Shown: positions 1 through 8,413, numbered from the stretch's first letter. The stretch is 36,740 nucleotides of DNA from Sandaracinus sp. (GCA_020633125.1 JACKEH010000044.1:1-36740), one strand, 5' to 3'. A program made the numbers and translations. The notes: generated by a model not told the origin, from the letters alone.

Positions 1-319
1 AGTGCACCCACGCGTTGCGAAGGCCTTGAAGATCGAAGCGGGGGGTCTCGAAGTAGCGGACCAGCACGATGAGCGCGACGGAGGTCGCGAGGGTCGCGCC
101 CACCAGGCCGAGCACGAGCATCGCCACGCGAACCCGTCGCAGGCGCGCGAGCAGGGCTTCGTCCACGTCGGTGGCGACCCCTTCGGCCAATCGTTCGAGC
201 TTCGCTTCCGTGGCGCGGCGCGAGCGCTCGCTGTCTTCGAGGCGTCGTCCGGTGTCGGAGAGCGCGGCTTGCAGGACGTCGACGCGGGCGCGCAGGGCTT
301 CGTGCGGATCGCGGTACAT
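1..319 (-). CDS. Partial coiled-coil, single-pass membrane protein (runs off left edge)
   Basis: This frame is open from the ATG at 319 to the window edge, giving 106 residues with the C-terminus missing. The first 60 residues are charged and heptad-like (rich in Glu, Arg and Leu), suggesting a coiled coil. They are followed by a hydrophobic stretch at about residues 68-90 (VAMLVLGLVGATLATSVALI), a clear membrane segment. I do not recognise a family. The cytoplasmic coiled coil with a following transmembrane helix suggests an inner-membrane protein, perhaps part of a membrane-bound complex, but this is inference. The ATG was chosen because the neighbouring frames give low-complexity Arg/Ser/Pro translations typical of antisense shadows in GC-rich DNA. 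Confidence 0.6.
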   Translation of the reverse strand, partial: MYRDPHEALRARVDVLQAALSDTGRRLEDSERSRRATEAKLERLAEGVATDVDEALLARLRRVRVAMLVLGLVGATLATSVALIVLVRYFETPRFDLQGLRNAWVH

Positions 320-382
320 GCGGCGCCGACCGCGTGGGGGCCGAGAAGTTCCGGGCTCATGCGATTCCGCGGCTCAGAGCGC

Positions 383-401
383 GAATCCGTTGCACGGATT
401 C
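383..401 (+). terminator. Hairpin followed by a T-rich run
   Basis: An 8-bp perfect stem with a 3-nt loop is followed by about 15 bases dominated by T, including a run of six T (409-413 region). It has the form of an intrinsic terminator for plus-strand transcription, but no plus-strand gene lies upstream in the window, so its role is unclear. It belongs to a cluster of inverted repeats in this gap. Confidence 0.35.
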
Positions 402-518
402 ATGTTCTTTTTTGTTTCTCGAGGGAGCGGCGCGCTCCCTCCCCCAACCGGCAAAGCTGGATTGGGCCCCCTTCCCACCCTCGAACATCACCTCCACGCA
501 CGGATCGAATCCGTGCAA
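383..518. repeat. Cluster of inverted repeats in the 320-530 gap
   Basis: The gap contains four potential hairpins in 135 bp: 383-401, 421-441 (9-bp perfect stem, GCG loop), 443-466 (stem with one bulge and one wobble) and 498-516 (8-bp stem, CGA loop). In addition, 390-401 and 507-518 are a perfect 12-bp inverted pair bracketing the region. None is followed by a T-run on the minus strand, so none is a classic terminator for the gene ending at 531. The nested layout resembles a small non-coding mobile or REP-like element. Confidence 0.4.
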
Positions 519-530
519 GTGGGGACGCTC

Positions 531-1379
531 TCAGCGAATCTCGAACCGCACCACACCTTCGAACGTGCGGTCCCAGATGCGCCCCCGCGCGTCGTCGGCG
601 TGGGGCTCGCCGTCGGCGGGCACGAGCTCGGTCTCGTAGCGACAACGCACCTCGTAGCGGCCGGGCGAGGCGAGGTCGACCCAAGGCGCCAGAGGCGTGC
701 GCACCGTGAACGGCGCGTCGGGTCCGAGCGGTCGAAAGGTCGAGATGCCACCGAAGTTCCACGCTTCTGTCTTCGGCAAGAGCACGCCGTCGCGCCGGAC
801 CTCGAAATCGAACTGGTCGTCGCGGGGTCCACGTTGGCGACCGCCGCGTCGAAAGCGGATCGGTGGACCGGGGTTGTCGAGCTCGACGCGAACCTCGATC
901 GGGTCGCCGACGGAATAGACCGCGCGGTCCGAGGCGAAGCGCGCGCGTGCCGTCTCGCCGATCGGGCGCCGTTCCTGGCGCGTGGTGCCGAAGAAGGCCG
1001 CGGCGCGCGCGGCGTCCGCGGCGTCGAGCTCGAGGTGCGTCGAGCAGCTCTGCGAGTCGCTGCCGTAGGACGAGCCCGCGATCGAACGACCGCCGAGGAT
1101 CAGCAAGCCGGGCCCGCAGGGGGCTTCGTGGCGCGCGTCGAAGGCGAAGCGGGTGTTGGCGTTGTCGCGGGCGTAGATGAGCACCTTCGACGGCGAGAGC
1201 CGCCGCTCGATCGTGACGTGGGTGCCGCCTCCGCTCGCGCGCACGTCCACGCCGACCGCGCCCGGCGTGGGGCCGTCGTGCCAGCGGCCGGTTTGGTAGA
1301 GCCCGTCCACGTTGCCTCCTTGGGCATAGGCCACCGCGCCGAGGGCGACCACGAGCGACGTGACGAGGCGGAGGCGCAC
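531..1379 (-). CDS. Secreted hypothetical protein with signal peptide
   Basis: This 282-residue protein begins with a signal peptide (MRLRLVTSLVVALGAVAYAQ) with an AYA-Q cleavage site, so it is probably exported. The mature protein has no family I can name. Its C-terminal 120 residues (about 155-282) have the pattern of an immunoglobulin-like beta domain found in secreted proteins: a VYSVGDPIEVRVELDN stretch, then a final ...GRYEVRCRYETEL and GVVRFEIR, typical of a domain that opens with a property statement and closes with strand-forming alternation. The start is a GTG; the ATG 4 nt upstream is in another frame. It is transcribed divergently from the Smr gene, with 61 bp between the two starts. 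Function unknown. Confidence 0.65.
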   Translation of the reverse strand: MRLRLVTSLVVALGAVAYAQGGNVDGLYQTGRWHDGPTPGAVGVDVRASGGGTHVTIERRLSPSKVLIYARDNANTRFAFDARHEAPCGPGLLILGGRSIAGSSYGSDSQSCSTHLELDAADAARAAAFFGTTRQERRPIGETARARFASDRAVYSVGDPIEVRVELDNPGPPIRFRRGGRQRGPRDDQFDFEVRRDGVLLPKTEAWNFGGISTFRPLGPDAPFTVRTPLAPWVDLASPGRYEVRCRYETELVPADGEPHADDARGRIWDRTFEGVVRFEIR

Positions 1380-1428
1380 GCATCGTGTACGCCCGGGCCG
1401 GCGCGGGCCTTCCCCGATCGCGAGTTGC

Positions 1429-1434
1429 TATCGT
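1429..1434 (+). promoter_or_regulatory. Candidate -10 box (TATCGT) 6 nt before the GTG start
   Basis: TATCGT ends six bases before the GTG at 1441, and no Shine-Dalgarno sequence is visible. The arrangement fits a leaderless transcript and recurs before other genes in this window (20632, 22623, 29492). Confidence 0.3.
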
Positions 1435-1440
1435 CGGCGC

Positions 1441-1731
1441 GTGAACGACGACGACTTCGATCCCGACGCCGTGACCGCGCTGCCGATCGACGGCGTGCTC
1501 GACCTGCACACGTTCGCGCCGAGCGACGTCCCCGCGTTGGTGCCGGCCTGGATCGACGAGTGCCGCGACGCGGGCCTGACCGAGCTGCGCATCGTGCACG
1601 GCAAAGGCAAAGGCGTGCTGCGGCGCACCGTGCACGCGATCCTCGAACGTCGCGACGACGTCGCCAGCTTCGCGCTCGCGCCGCCGGATCGGGGAGGGTG
1701 GGGCGCGACGCTGGTGACGTTGAAGGCGTGA
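1441..1731 (+). CDS. Small Smr (MutS2 C-terminal) domain protein
   Basis: This 96-residue protein is essentially a stand-alone Smr domain. The diagnostic DLH motif is at residues 21-23 (VLDLHTF) and the HGKGKG loop at residues 53-58 (RIVHGKGKGVLR); both are the family signatures. Smr domains are nucleic-acid-binding and often endonucleolytic modules, known as the C-terminus of MutS2 and as stand-alone proteins acting on RNA or branched DNA. The GTG at 1441 was chosen because the domain begins about 14 residues later, while upstream codons give only Arg-rich sequence overlapping the divergent gene. It converges on the lipoprotein gene ending at 1749 with a 17-bp gap. Confident on domain, unknown on substrate. 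Confidence 0.85.
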   Translation: MNDDDFDPDAVTALPIDGVLDLHTFAPSDVPALVPAWIDECRDAGLTELRIVHGKGKGVLRRTVHAILERRDDVASFALAPPDRGGWGATLVTLKA

Positions 1732-1748
1732 CGCGGAACGCGTGAGGG

Positions 1749-4700
1749 TCAGAACGCGGAGCGCACGCTCGCCAGGGGCAACGAACGTTGCTCCCACGAC
1801 GCGTCCGAGCCCCAGCAGCTCACGTGCTCGGCGCGGCGGGCACACGCGCTCGTTGCGCCGAGCCACAGCTCGCCCGTCAATCCATGCGCGGCCGGGACCG
1901 GCGAGGAGACGCTGATTCGTCGAGGCACCGCGCCGAGTAGGCCCGCGTCGTTGCCCCACGCCACCCACGAGGAGTCGGTACGACGTGCGAAACATGCGGC
2001 GTTTCGGCAACGAATCTCCGTCGCATCCGACAGGCCGAGAACGTCGACGAACGAAGTGCTGCTCCCGGTGGATCCATGGCCGAGTTGGCCGCTTCCCCCC
2101 GACCCGACACATCGCACGTGCCCCGCTTCGAGGATGCACGTGTGGTTCGCGCCGACTGCGATTGCGTCTGCGGCGGTGAAGTCGCCCGAGCGCACGGGCT
2201 CGTTCGCGAAGCCCGTCGTCGCGCCATCGCCGAGGGCACCGCTTCCTCGAAAACCCCAGCAGAAAACCTGTCCGTCGGTTCGAAGCCCACAAACGTGGCT
2301 TCGGTCGGCGTCGAGGCTGCGAAACGCGTGACCGCCGGCCACTGCCACGGGGCGAGGACAAGCAGTGACGGTGGGGCCGGCGCCGCAGAGCGCGCCGCGC
2401 GGCGAGCCCGAGGCGCCCCAGCACCAGGCGTGGCCTCCGGCGTCGAGCGCGCACGCGAAGTCCGGTCCGACGGCCACCGTGCTCACGGGGCCCATCGCGC
2501 TCGCGTCGACGAGGCGAGGGGTGGTGGCGCGGGTGAGCGAGCCGTCCCCGGGCGGCGCATCGCCTCCCCAACACCAGACCGCACCGGTCGCGGAGCGCGC
2601 GCACGTGAGCGCCACGGAGGTGTCGACCTGCACCACGTCGCTCGGGCCCGCGACCACGACGGGCTCGACGTAGACGTCGCCGACGCTCACGGGGCCGAGC
2701 CCCAAGTGAGGCCCCCCGCCGCCGAAGCATCGCAGGGAGCCGTCCGAGGCCGCGATGCACCCGGCGTCGGTGGTGTGGCCGAGCGCGACGGAACGAGCTT
2801 CGTCGAGCCCGAACCCGTCGACCGGGCCTCGGGCGCGTTCTTCGCCGTCTCCGAAGAAGAGACTGTCGGGGCGCCCACGACAGAACAACCCGCTCGCGTC
2901 GTACACGCAGCATCCCACGTTTCCGCAGGCGACCTGATTGGCGGATGGCAACGACGAGGGGATCGCTGGGAAGATGCGTGACGAGACGAGGCGACCGTCG
3001 GGGGCAAGCGCTCGAGCGTCCCCCCAGCAAGCGATGCTGCGGTCGGCGCGCGTCGCACAGGCGTGTCGGCCGCCGATGCCGAGCGACCGCGCGTCGTCGA
3101 CCGCGCGCAGAGGCGTCGGCGTCGGGAAGCTCGCGCCGGCCGCATCGAGGGGAGTGTTCAATCCCCAACACCACCAGCCGTCCGCGCGTCGCGCACAGAA
3201 CATGCGCGAGCCGGAGCCGCCGGCCGCGAGGGCCGACGCGCCGCCCAGAACGAAGCGGGGAACCGAAGACCCGACTTCCTCTCCATCCCCGAGAGGGCTC
3301 GAGCCCCAACACCACACACCGCCGTCGAAGCGGCGTGCGCAGAAGGCGCCAGCGGCACCGACGAGCTCGACCGCGCGGTCTAGACCCAACACCGGCCCGG
3401 GTCGCGGTCGAAGGGATTCGCTGCCGTCTCCGAGCGCGAAGTTGGTGCCGTCGCCCCAGCACGAAGCGGTTCCCGATCGGTCGAGCGCGCACACGGTGCT
3501 GACGGAAGCCGCCACCTGGACGACGTCCGTCAAGCCGAGAGGGGCGACGGGAACGTTGCGAGCGGTGGTGTCCCCGACGCCGAGCTCGCCGTCTTCGTTT
3601 CCGCCCCAGCAGCGAACGGATCCGTCCAAGAGCACGGTGCACGCGAACGAGCTCGCGGAAGAGAGCGCGATCGATCGGGCGCCGGCGAGCGGGAGGGCGA
3701 CCGGTGTGGCTTCTTCGACATCACGAGACTGCAGGACCACGTTGTATTGAAGAGCGGCGGCGGTGGAGGAGGCGGCGCGGCCCCAGCAGTGCGGAACGCC
3801 ACCGTCGATGGCGCACACCGCCTCGCCGTGCATCGCGAGCGTGGTGTGATCGACGCATCCGGCCTCGCAGACGCCGCTCGCGCATTGCGCGTCGGTGCCT
3901 TCGTCGAGCGACCCGTCGCAGTCGTCGTCGTACCCGGAGCAAAACTCGGGGGCACCCGCGAAGGTCACCGCGCGCGAGTCGTCGCAATCGTCTTTCGGAA
4001 AACCGCCCTCGCACGTGGCGTCGGGGGGCGAGTGAAGGTCGCCGTCGCCGTCTTCGCTCGGGGCGGCTCCACCCGGCGCCTCGACGGAGGAACAGTCGTC
4101 GTCGACGCCGTTGCAGAGCTCGCGGGCGCCGGGATGCGTGCTGCCGCGGGTGTCGTCGCAATCGCCCGGACGGCCGACGAACCCCTCGGGCGGAACGCAG
4201 CCCCTCACGGACATCGTGACCGTGTCGTCGCCGAATCCATCGCCGTCGGCGTCCCGGTAGAAGGTGTTGCCCTCGAGCTCGTCGATCGCTCCGTCGCAAT
4301 CGTCGTCGGACGCGTTGCAGCGTTCGGCGGCCACGGGTGAGACGTCCGCCGATCCGTCGTCGCAATCGAGGTCGTCGACCGCGAACCCCTCGGGGCGCGC
4401 ACACGCGACCCGGCCTTCGCCCTCACGTGCGCCATACCCGTCGGAATCCGCATCGGGGAAGTAGCGGGTGCGCTCGATGCCTTCGTCGCTCGCGCCGTCG
4501 CAGTCGTCGTCGCGTTCGTTGCACACCTCGCTCGCGCCAGGTCGAACGCTCGCGGTCGCGTCGTCGCAATCGGTGCCGCAGCGTTCGCCGTTGCAGCAGC
4601 GGGCGTCGATGGTGCCGTCGCCGTCCGCGTCCCGCACCCCGAACGTGCTCGGATCACAGTCTTCGTCGACGCCCTCGGGGTCGCAGAGCTCGGTGGCGCC

Positions 4701-5036
4701 GGGATGAACCGACGCGTTGGTGTCGTCGCAATCGTTGCCGCCGCAGTCCACCGCATCGTAGCCGTCGCCGTCCGCGTCGGGGTCGAACGCGCACGGGCCG
4801 CCGCAGACGTCGAAGTCTTCGTCGCACGCGGAGCAGGGAGCGGTCGTGAAGACACAGCCGCGGTCGTCGGCGTCGGCGACCCCCGGCCGGCAGAGCTCTT
4901 CCCCGTTGCAGAAGAGCCCGTCGTCACAGTCGACGTCGCTCCCGCACGTCGCCGCGGCGTCGCCAGTGGAAGGGGAGCCTTCGTCGAGGCACGCCGTCGA
5001 CAGGGCGAGAAGCAGGATCCAACGAAAACGAAGCAC
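1749..5036 (-). CDS. MopE-type calcium-repeat plus RCC1-repeat giant lipoprotein
   Basis: The 1095-residue product starts at a GTG (5036) with a short lipoprotein signal (VLRFRWILLLALSTAC; lipobox LSTAC). Residues about 30-390 hold roughly six modules of the type DCDD...PGA.E.C...DDDCDG..DEG, the Asp/Cys-rich pattern of MopE-like and thrombospondin type 3-like calcium-binding proteins. From about residue 400 to the end there are many RCC1-like repeats, each with a C(A/T)...G.V.CWG core and often GELG.GD, expected to form one or two seven-bladed propellers. Only the cysteine-containing variant of the repeat occurs, so disulfides are likely outside the cytoplasm. There is no MYXO-CTERM tail. 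Such proteins are common in Myxococcota and of unknown role; surface display or adhesion is a guess. A longer ATG start at 5144 would place 36 extra residues before the signal and run into the repeat element at 5101, so it was rejected. Confidence 0.85.
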   Translation of the reverse strand: MLRFRWILLLALSTACLDEGSPSTGDAAATCGSDVDCDDGLFCNGEELCRPGVADADDRGCVFTTAPCSACDEDFDVCGGPCAFDPDADGDGYDAVDCGGNDCDDTNASVHPGATELCDPEGVDEDCDPSTFGVRDADGDGTIDARCCNGERCGTDCDDATASVRPGASEVCNERDDDCDGASDEGIERTRYFPDADSDGYGAREGEGRVACARPEGFAVDDLDCDDGSADVSPVAAERCNASDDDCDGAIDELEGNTFYRDADGDGFGDDTVTMSVRGCVPPEGFVGRPGDCDDTRGSTHPGARELCNGVDDDCSSVEAPGGAAPSEDGDGDLHSPPDATCEGGFPKDDCDDSRAVTFAGAPEFCSGYDDDCDGSLDEGTDAQCASGVCEAGCVDHTTLAMHGEAVCAIDGGVPHCWGRAASSTAAALQYNVVLQSRDVEEATPVALPLAGARSIALSSASSFACTVLLDGSVRCWGGNEDGELGVGDTTARNVPVAPLGLTDVVQVAASVSTVCALDRSGTASCWGDGTNFALGDGSESLRPRPGPVLGLDRAVELVGAAGAFCARRFDGGVWCWGSSPLGDGEEVGSSVPRFVLGGASALAAGGSGSRMFCARRADGWWCWGLNTPLDAAGASFPTPTPLRAVDDARSLGIGGRHACATRADRSIACWGDARALAPDGRLVSSRIFPAIPSSLPSANQVACGNVGCCVYDASGLFCRGRPDSLFFGDGEERARGPVDGFGLDEARSVALGHTTDAGCIAASDGSLRCFGGGGPHLGLGPVSVGDVYVEPVVVAGPSDVVQVDTSVALTCARSATGAVWCWGGDAPPGDGSLTRATTPRLVDASAMGPVSTVAVGPDFACALDAGGHAWCWGASGSPRGALCGAGPTVTACPRPVAVAGGHAFRSLDADRSHVCGLRTDGQVFCWGFRGSGALGDGATTGFANEPVRSGDFTAADAIAVGANHTCILEAGHVRCVGSGGSGQLGHGSTGSSTSFVDVLGLSDATEIRCRNAACFARRTDSSWVAWGNDAGLLGAVPRRISVSSPVPAAHGLTGELWLGATSACARRAEHVSCWGSDASWEQRSLPLASVRSAF

Positions 5037-5100
5037 GGTGGAGTCTGTCCCTTCGACTCGCCCGCACAACCCGACCGCGGTCCGAGCTACCGCGTTTGGA

Positions 5101-5218
5101 CTAGTACACCCGCCCGCAAGTTCGTTCCGGGTATCCGCGGCCAAGGGCGCGGATCTCGCTCGCCGACCTCGCTCGCCGATCTCGCTCGCCGACCTCGCTC
5201 GCCGACCTGAGGTACTAG
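5101..5218. repeat. CTAG-bounded miniature element, family 1, copy A
   Basis: The 118-bp stretch begins CTAGTAC and ends GTACTAG. Its left 40 bp match both ends of the element at 30289-30456 (CTAGTACACCCGCCCGC(A/G)AGTTCG...). The interior continues to match the right arm of that element (GGATCTCGCTCGCCGACCTC) before breaking into a 13-bp tandem array. The right end keeps only a 7-bp terminal match, so this copy is rearranged. The terminal CTAG also supplies the TAG stop codon of the cytochrome gene at 5215. There is no coding capacity. Confidence 0.65.
5154..5205. repeat. Tandem repeat, 13-bp unit, four copies
   Basis: Four head-to-tail copies of YCTCGCTCGCCGA occur, differing only in the first base, which alternates T, C, T, C. 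The array lies inside miniature element copy A. The related element near 30400 has a single copy of this unit, so the array expanded after insertion or in a different branch. The alternating first base suggests the expansion step was a 26-bp dimer. Confidence 0.8.
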
Positions 5219-8200
5219 CGCGTCACGCGCCGCCGACGCGCCACGAACGCGACGAACGCCAGCGCCACGAAGCCCGTGTCGCGCGGGCCCGCGGTGCGGC
5301 AGCCGCAGCCGCCACTCGTGGTGCCTTCGCTCTCACCGGCGTCGCCGCGCACACCGCCGTCGACCACGAGGCCTCCGTCGGGGCGCGGAGGTGGGGGCGG
5401 CGGAGCGCGCAACAACCAAGCGACCGTGCGGCGCACGACGGTCTCGTTTCCGGCCAAGTCACGCACGCGGGCTTCGACCTCCACGTCGGGATTCGAGAGC
5501 GGCGCGTCGAGCGCGATGCGAACCACGCCGTGTGCATTCGCGGGCGTCGAGAGATCGAGGCCACACGTGTCGCCTTCGAGCACGCACACCGAGAGCGACG
5601 CTTCGTCGACGCCTTCGCCGAGATCGACCGTGCCGACGTGCAGCGCGACGACCTCGAATCCGTCCACCGTCGCCCCGAGGTGAAGCGTCGGGAACTGCGT
5701 GTCGCGCCGCTCCATCGGTCCGCCTGCCGAGCCGATGTCGATCCAGCGGGCCAAGACTCCGAGCTCCTCCGGCGTGATCTCGGTGGGGTGCGCGGCGCCG
5801 AAGTCGACGTCGCGGCGCTCGGGCGACTCGTCGTCGCCGAAGGTCGCGTCCGTGCGCCCGTCGGTGCGCTCCCCCGCGGCCTTCCAATACAGCAGGCTCG
5901 AGAGCGCGTTGAACGCGCGCACGTAGCGCGTGAGCTGCGGCCGACGCAACGTGGTGCCCGTCGAGCCGGCGCCGGTCGTGTGGCGCAACGACTCGGGCAC
6001 ACACGTCTGGTGCTTGTCGCCCACCAAGCAGTACCAGGTCGACTGCGTGTCGCGGTCGACGCCGGGGCGATCGAGCGCCAAGCCGGCGGCCGGGGAGGCC
6101 CCGCCGTGGCACTCGTTGCAGCGACGCTCGAAGATCGGGAGCACGTCGGTCTCGAAGTCGATCGCGAGCCCGTCGCCGTCCGCCTCCCGCGTCTGCACGA
6201 CGCCGTCCTCGCCCCGCCCCGCGAGCAGCGGCACGGTGCCCATGCCGAGCTCGGGAATGGCGTAGTCGTCGGTCGCCGCGAACGATTCTTCGAAGCCGAT
6301 GCGCGACTCGCGCGAGTGCACGTGGCAGCCGCCGCACGTCTTCTGCTCACCCGGGCGCAAGCTCTGCCACGTCTGGTCCGTGTTGAGCGTACGGCCGTCG
6401 CAGTCGATGCCCTGCATCAAGTAGGGAACGTTCGCCGGCATCCGCACGAGGAAGCTGGTGTCCGGGTTCCCGCTCGGATCGAAACGCGGCGTCCCGTCCG
6501 CGTTTCGATGCCGCACTGGAATCTCGCCGAGGATGCGCACGCGTTCGCCGGCCACGTTCGAGAGCTCTTGGTAGGTGTTGCGACCGCGGTTCGGCATCAC
6601 GCCGAGGATGCGCACCCCGCAGAGGTCGTCGTCGCCGTAGTCGATCGTGTCGGTGCCCTGGTTGTGAAACTGGTGCTCGCCTTGGAAGAGGATGCCGCCG
6701 TGCGGGTGGGTCTCGCGGTCGAGGATCGACGCCGCACCGAGCAGCCCGAAGGGCGTGCCGACCTCGAGCGCCGAGTGGGAAGTACGCACGTCGGCGGGCT
6801 CGATCGTCGCGGGCTGCGCGACGCCGTGAATCGCGGCGTAGGGAACGAGCGCGCGCGCCTGAATCTCGTGCCACTGCCGCGTGTCGACGACGAGCTCGAG
6901 ATCCCTCGGATGCATCGAAGGAAAGGTCGTGACGCGGTAGAGCCCCGCGTCGCAGCCGGGCGTGTCCATCTCGAGCGAGGTGATCACGTTCATCGCGGTG
7001 CCCGAGCCCGAACCGCTCGTGAGCGGCGGCGCGGCCCGACCGAGCGCCTCGAAGACCCCGTTGCCCGAGACGGTGCTGCACGCGCCTTTGCCCCACGTGA
7101 CGACAAGTCCCCCGTCCGGCAGCGCGGTGGGGTGGCCCACCTTGCCGGCGAAGGGCAGCGGGTCGGCGTAGGTCGGCACCGAGTACGCGGGTTCGGGCAT
7201 CGGACGCGCCATGTTGTCGCCGCTCGTCGCCCAACGCGTGAGGCGGGCCACGTCGCGTGGCGCGTAGAGGTCGCCGCGCGCGGTGATCTCTTCGGGGCCG
7301 AAGCCCTCCTGGCCTTCGGGCTCCGGCATCACGCCGACCACCACCCCGAGGCCGTTGTTGTTGCCGCGGTAGTAGTCCGTGAACCAGACGCGGCCGTCGG
7401 AGGTCTGCGTGAGAAAGTGCGCGGCCTTGTGGTCGACGCCGGTGCTCGTGAGCGGCGTGTGGTCGCCCGCGTGTTGCCCGTAGAACGCGAAGGGATGCGC
7501 GCCGTCCGGGGCCTGCGTGTAGAGGTGGAAGAGGTTCGCGATCGTGGTGAAGCCGCCCGGTGAGCCGTTGGTGTGGCGAAAGGGGAGGCCGCCGAAGATC
7601 TGCCAGCTCGTGAGCGCGACGCGGCCGTCGCGGAGCACGATCGGGTGTTGTTCTTGCGCGAGCGAGTGGTGGCTCGAGAGGTCGACGTTGCGTCCGTCGA
7701 GGTCCATCGCCCAGACCCGCGAACCGCGTCCCGAGCTGTTGGTGCCGAACACCAGCGTCGTCGTGTGCCCGTCGCGCGACGAGGTGAACGCGAGCCGTCC
7801 GTTGGGCAAGAACGCGGGGCCGGCGTCGAAGGTCTCCGGCTCGTGGGGTAGCGCGCGCACCTCGCCGGTCGCGACGTCGACCAGATGAAGCTGCGCTTCG
7901 GTGGCGTCGAGGTAGCGGTTCGGCAGCGGCAGACGCACCGGCGAGCCGGGCTCTGCGCGGGCGTCGATCACCTGCGGGTGCACGGGCTCGCTCCCGGCGG
8001 CGAGCGCGCCACGAAAGACCGTGAAGGCCACCGTCGCGCCGTCGAACGAGACCGCGGGATCCATGGCTGCGCACGAGCTTTCGTCCGTCGAGGTCCCCGA
8101 GCAGTCGTAGAGGATTCGCTCGGTGCCGTCCGCGGCGCGGTGCATCAAATCGCAGGGCGCGGAGAAGCCGCTGAAGAAGTGCGTCACGTCGGGCAAGACG

Positions 8201-8379
8201 TCGTACACGTCCACGCCGCGCATCGTGCGGGTGGTGGAACGCGTGACCCCGTCGACCGTCACGTCGAGGGTGAGGTCGACGGGCGCGTCGGTGCGTGCGC
8301 AGCGCACGTAGACGAGCGGGGTCTGAGCGACTGCAGACGACGTGAGCAGGAACCCGAGCGCGAGGACGACGTGGCGCAT
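5215..8379 (-). CDS. Hydrazine-synthase-alpha-like c-type cytochrome with PD40-like repeats and MYXO-CTERM tail
   Basis: The 1054-residue protein has a signal peptide (MRHVVLALGFLLTSSAVAQ). The N-terminal half contains beta-propeller-like segments (around residues 170-280: FDAGPAFLPNGRLAFTSSRD, RVWAMDLDGRN, HPIVLRDGRVALTSW) of the PD40/TolB type. Heme-c motifs are CGGCH at residues 682-686 and CNECH at 754-758, the latter in the setting FETDVLPIFERRCNECHGG typical of planctomycete-type cytochromes. The order propeller, middle domain, cytochrome matches the broad family that includes the hydrazine synthase alpha subunit, but nothing suggests anammox; most members have unknown activity. The C-terminus has a poly-Pro and Gly linker, a GGCGC cluster, a hydrophobic stretch and RRRR, fitting MYXO-CTERM surface sorting. 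The ATG at 8379 was chosen for the signal peptide; the frame is open far upstream by chance. The stop TAG lies in the CTAG of the repeat element. Confidence 0.8.
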   Translation of the reverse strand: MRHVVLALGFLLTSSAVAQTPLVYVRCARTDAPVDLTLDVTVDGVTRSTTRTMRGVDVYDVLPDVTHFFSGFSAPCDLMHRAADGTERILYDCSGTSTDESSCAAMDPAVSFDGATVAFTVFRGALAAGSEPVHPQVIDARAEPGSPVRLPLPNRYLDATEAQLHLVDVATGEVRALPHEPETFDAGPAFLPNGRLAFTSSRDGHTTTLVFGTNSSGRGSRVWAMDLDGRNVDLSSHHSLAQEQHPIVLRDGRVALTSWQIFGGLPFRHTNGSPGGFTTIANLFHLYTQAPDGAHPFAFYGQHAGDHTPLTSTGVDHKAAHFLTQTSDGRVWFTDYYRGNNNGLGVVVGVMPEPEGQEGFGPEEITARGDLYAPRDVARLTRWATSGDNMARPMPEPAYSVPTYADPLPFAGKVGHPTALPDGGLVVTWGKGACSTVSGNGVFEALGRAAPPLTSGSGSGTAMNVITSLEMDTPGCDAGLYRVTTFPSMHPRDLELVVDTRQWHEIQARALVPYAAIHGVAQPATIEPADVRTSHSALEVGTPFGLLGAASILDRETHPHGGILFQGEHQFHNQGTDTIDYGDDDLCGVRILGVMPNRGRNTYQELSNVAGERVRILGEIPVRHRNADGTPRFDPSGNPDTSFLVRMPANVPYLMQGIDCDGRTLNTDQTWQSLRPGEQKTCGGCHVHSRESRIGFEESFAATDDYAIPELGMGTVPLLAGRGEDGVVQTREADGDGLAIDFETDVLPIFERRCNECHGGASPAAGLALDRPGVDRDTQSTWYCLVGDKHQTCVPESLRHTTGAGSTGTTLRRPQLTRYVRAFNALSSLLYWKAAGERTDGRTDATFGDDESPERRDVDFGAAHPTEITPEELGVLARWIDIGSAGGPMERRDTQFPTLHLGATVDGFEVVALHVGTVDLGEGVDEASLSVCVLEGDTCGLDLSTPANAHGVVRIALDAPLSNPDVEVEARVRDLAGNETVVRRTVAWLLRAPPPPPPRPDGGLVVDGGVRGDAGESEGTTSGGCGCRTAGPRDTGFVALAFVAFVARRRRVTR

Positions 8380-8413
8380 GGTCGAAGCTTCCTCGACGTG
8401 CGCGCGGCGCTCG

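Noticed and set aside
400..3642. Long open frames across real genes on either strand (for example 400-3642, 11593-13584, 13568-16009, 19954-22419)
   Set aside because: They are Arg, Pro, Ala and Ser-rich, lack domain patterns and overlap well-supported genes; GC-rich DNA gives such open antisense frames by chance.
3720..4930. Frames of low complexity within the calcium-repeat region on other strands
   Set aside because: They mirror the Asp/Cys repeat in other frames and have no independent support.
5154..5205. CRISPR or iteron array at the 13-bp repeat
   Set aside because: Units are contiguous and short, lie inside a miniature element, and no replication or cas gene is nearby.
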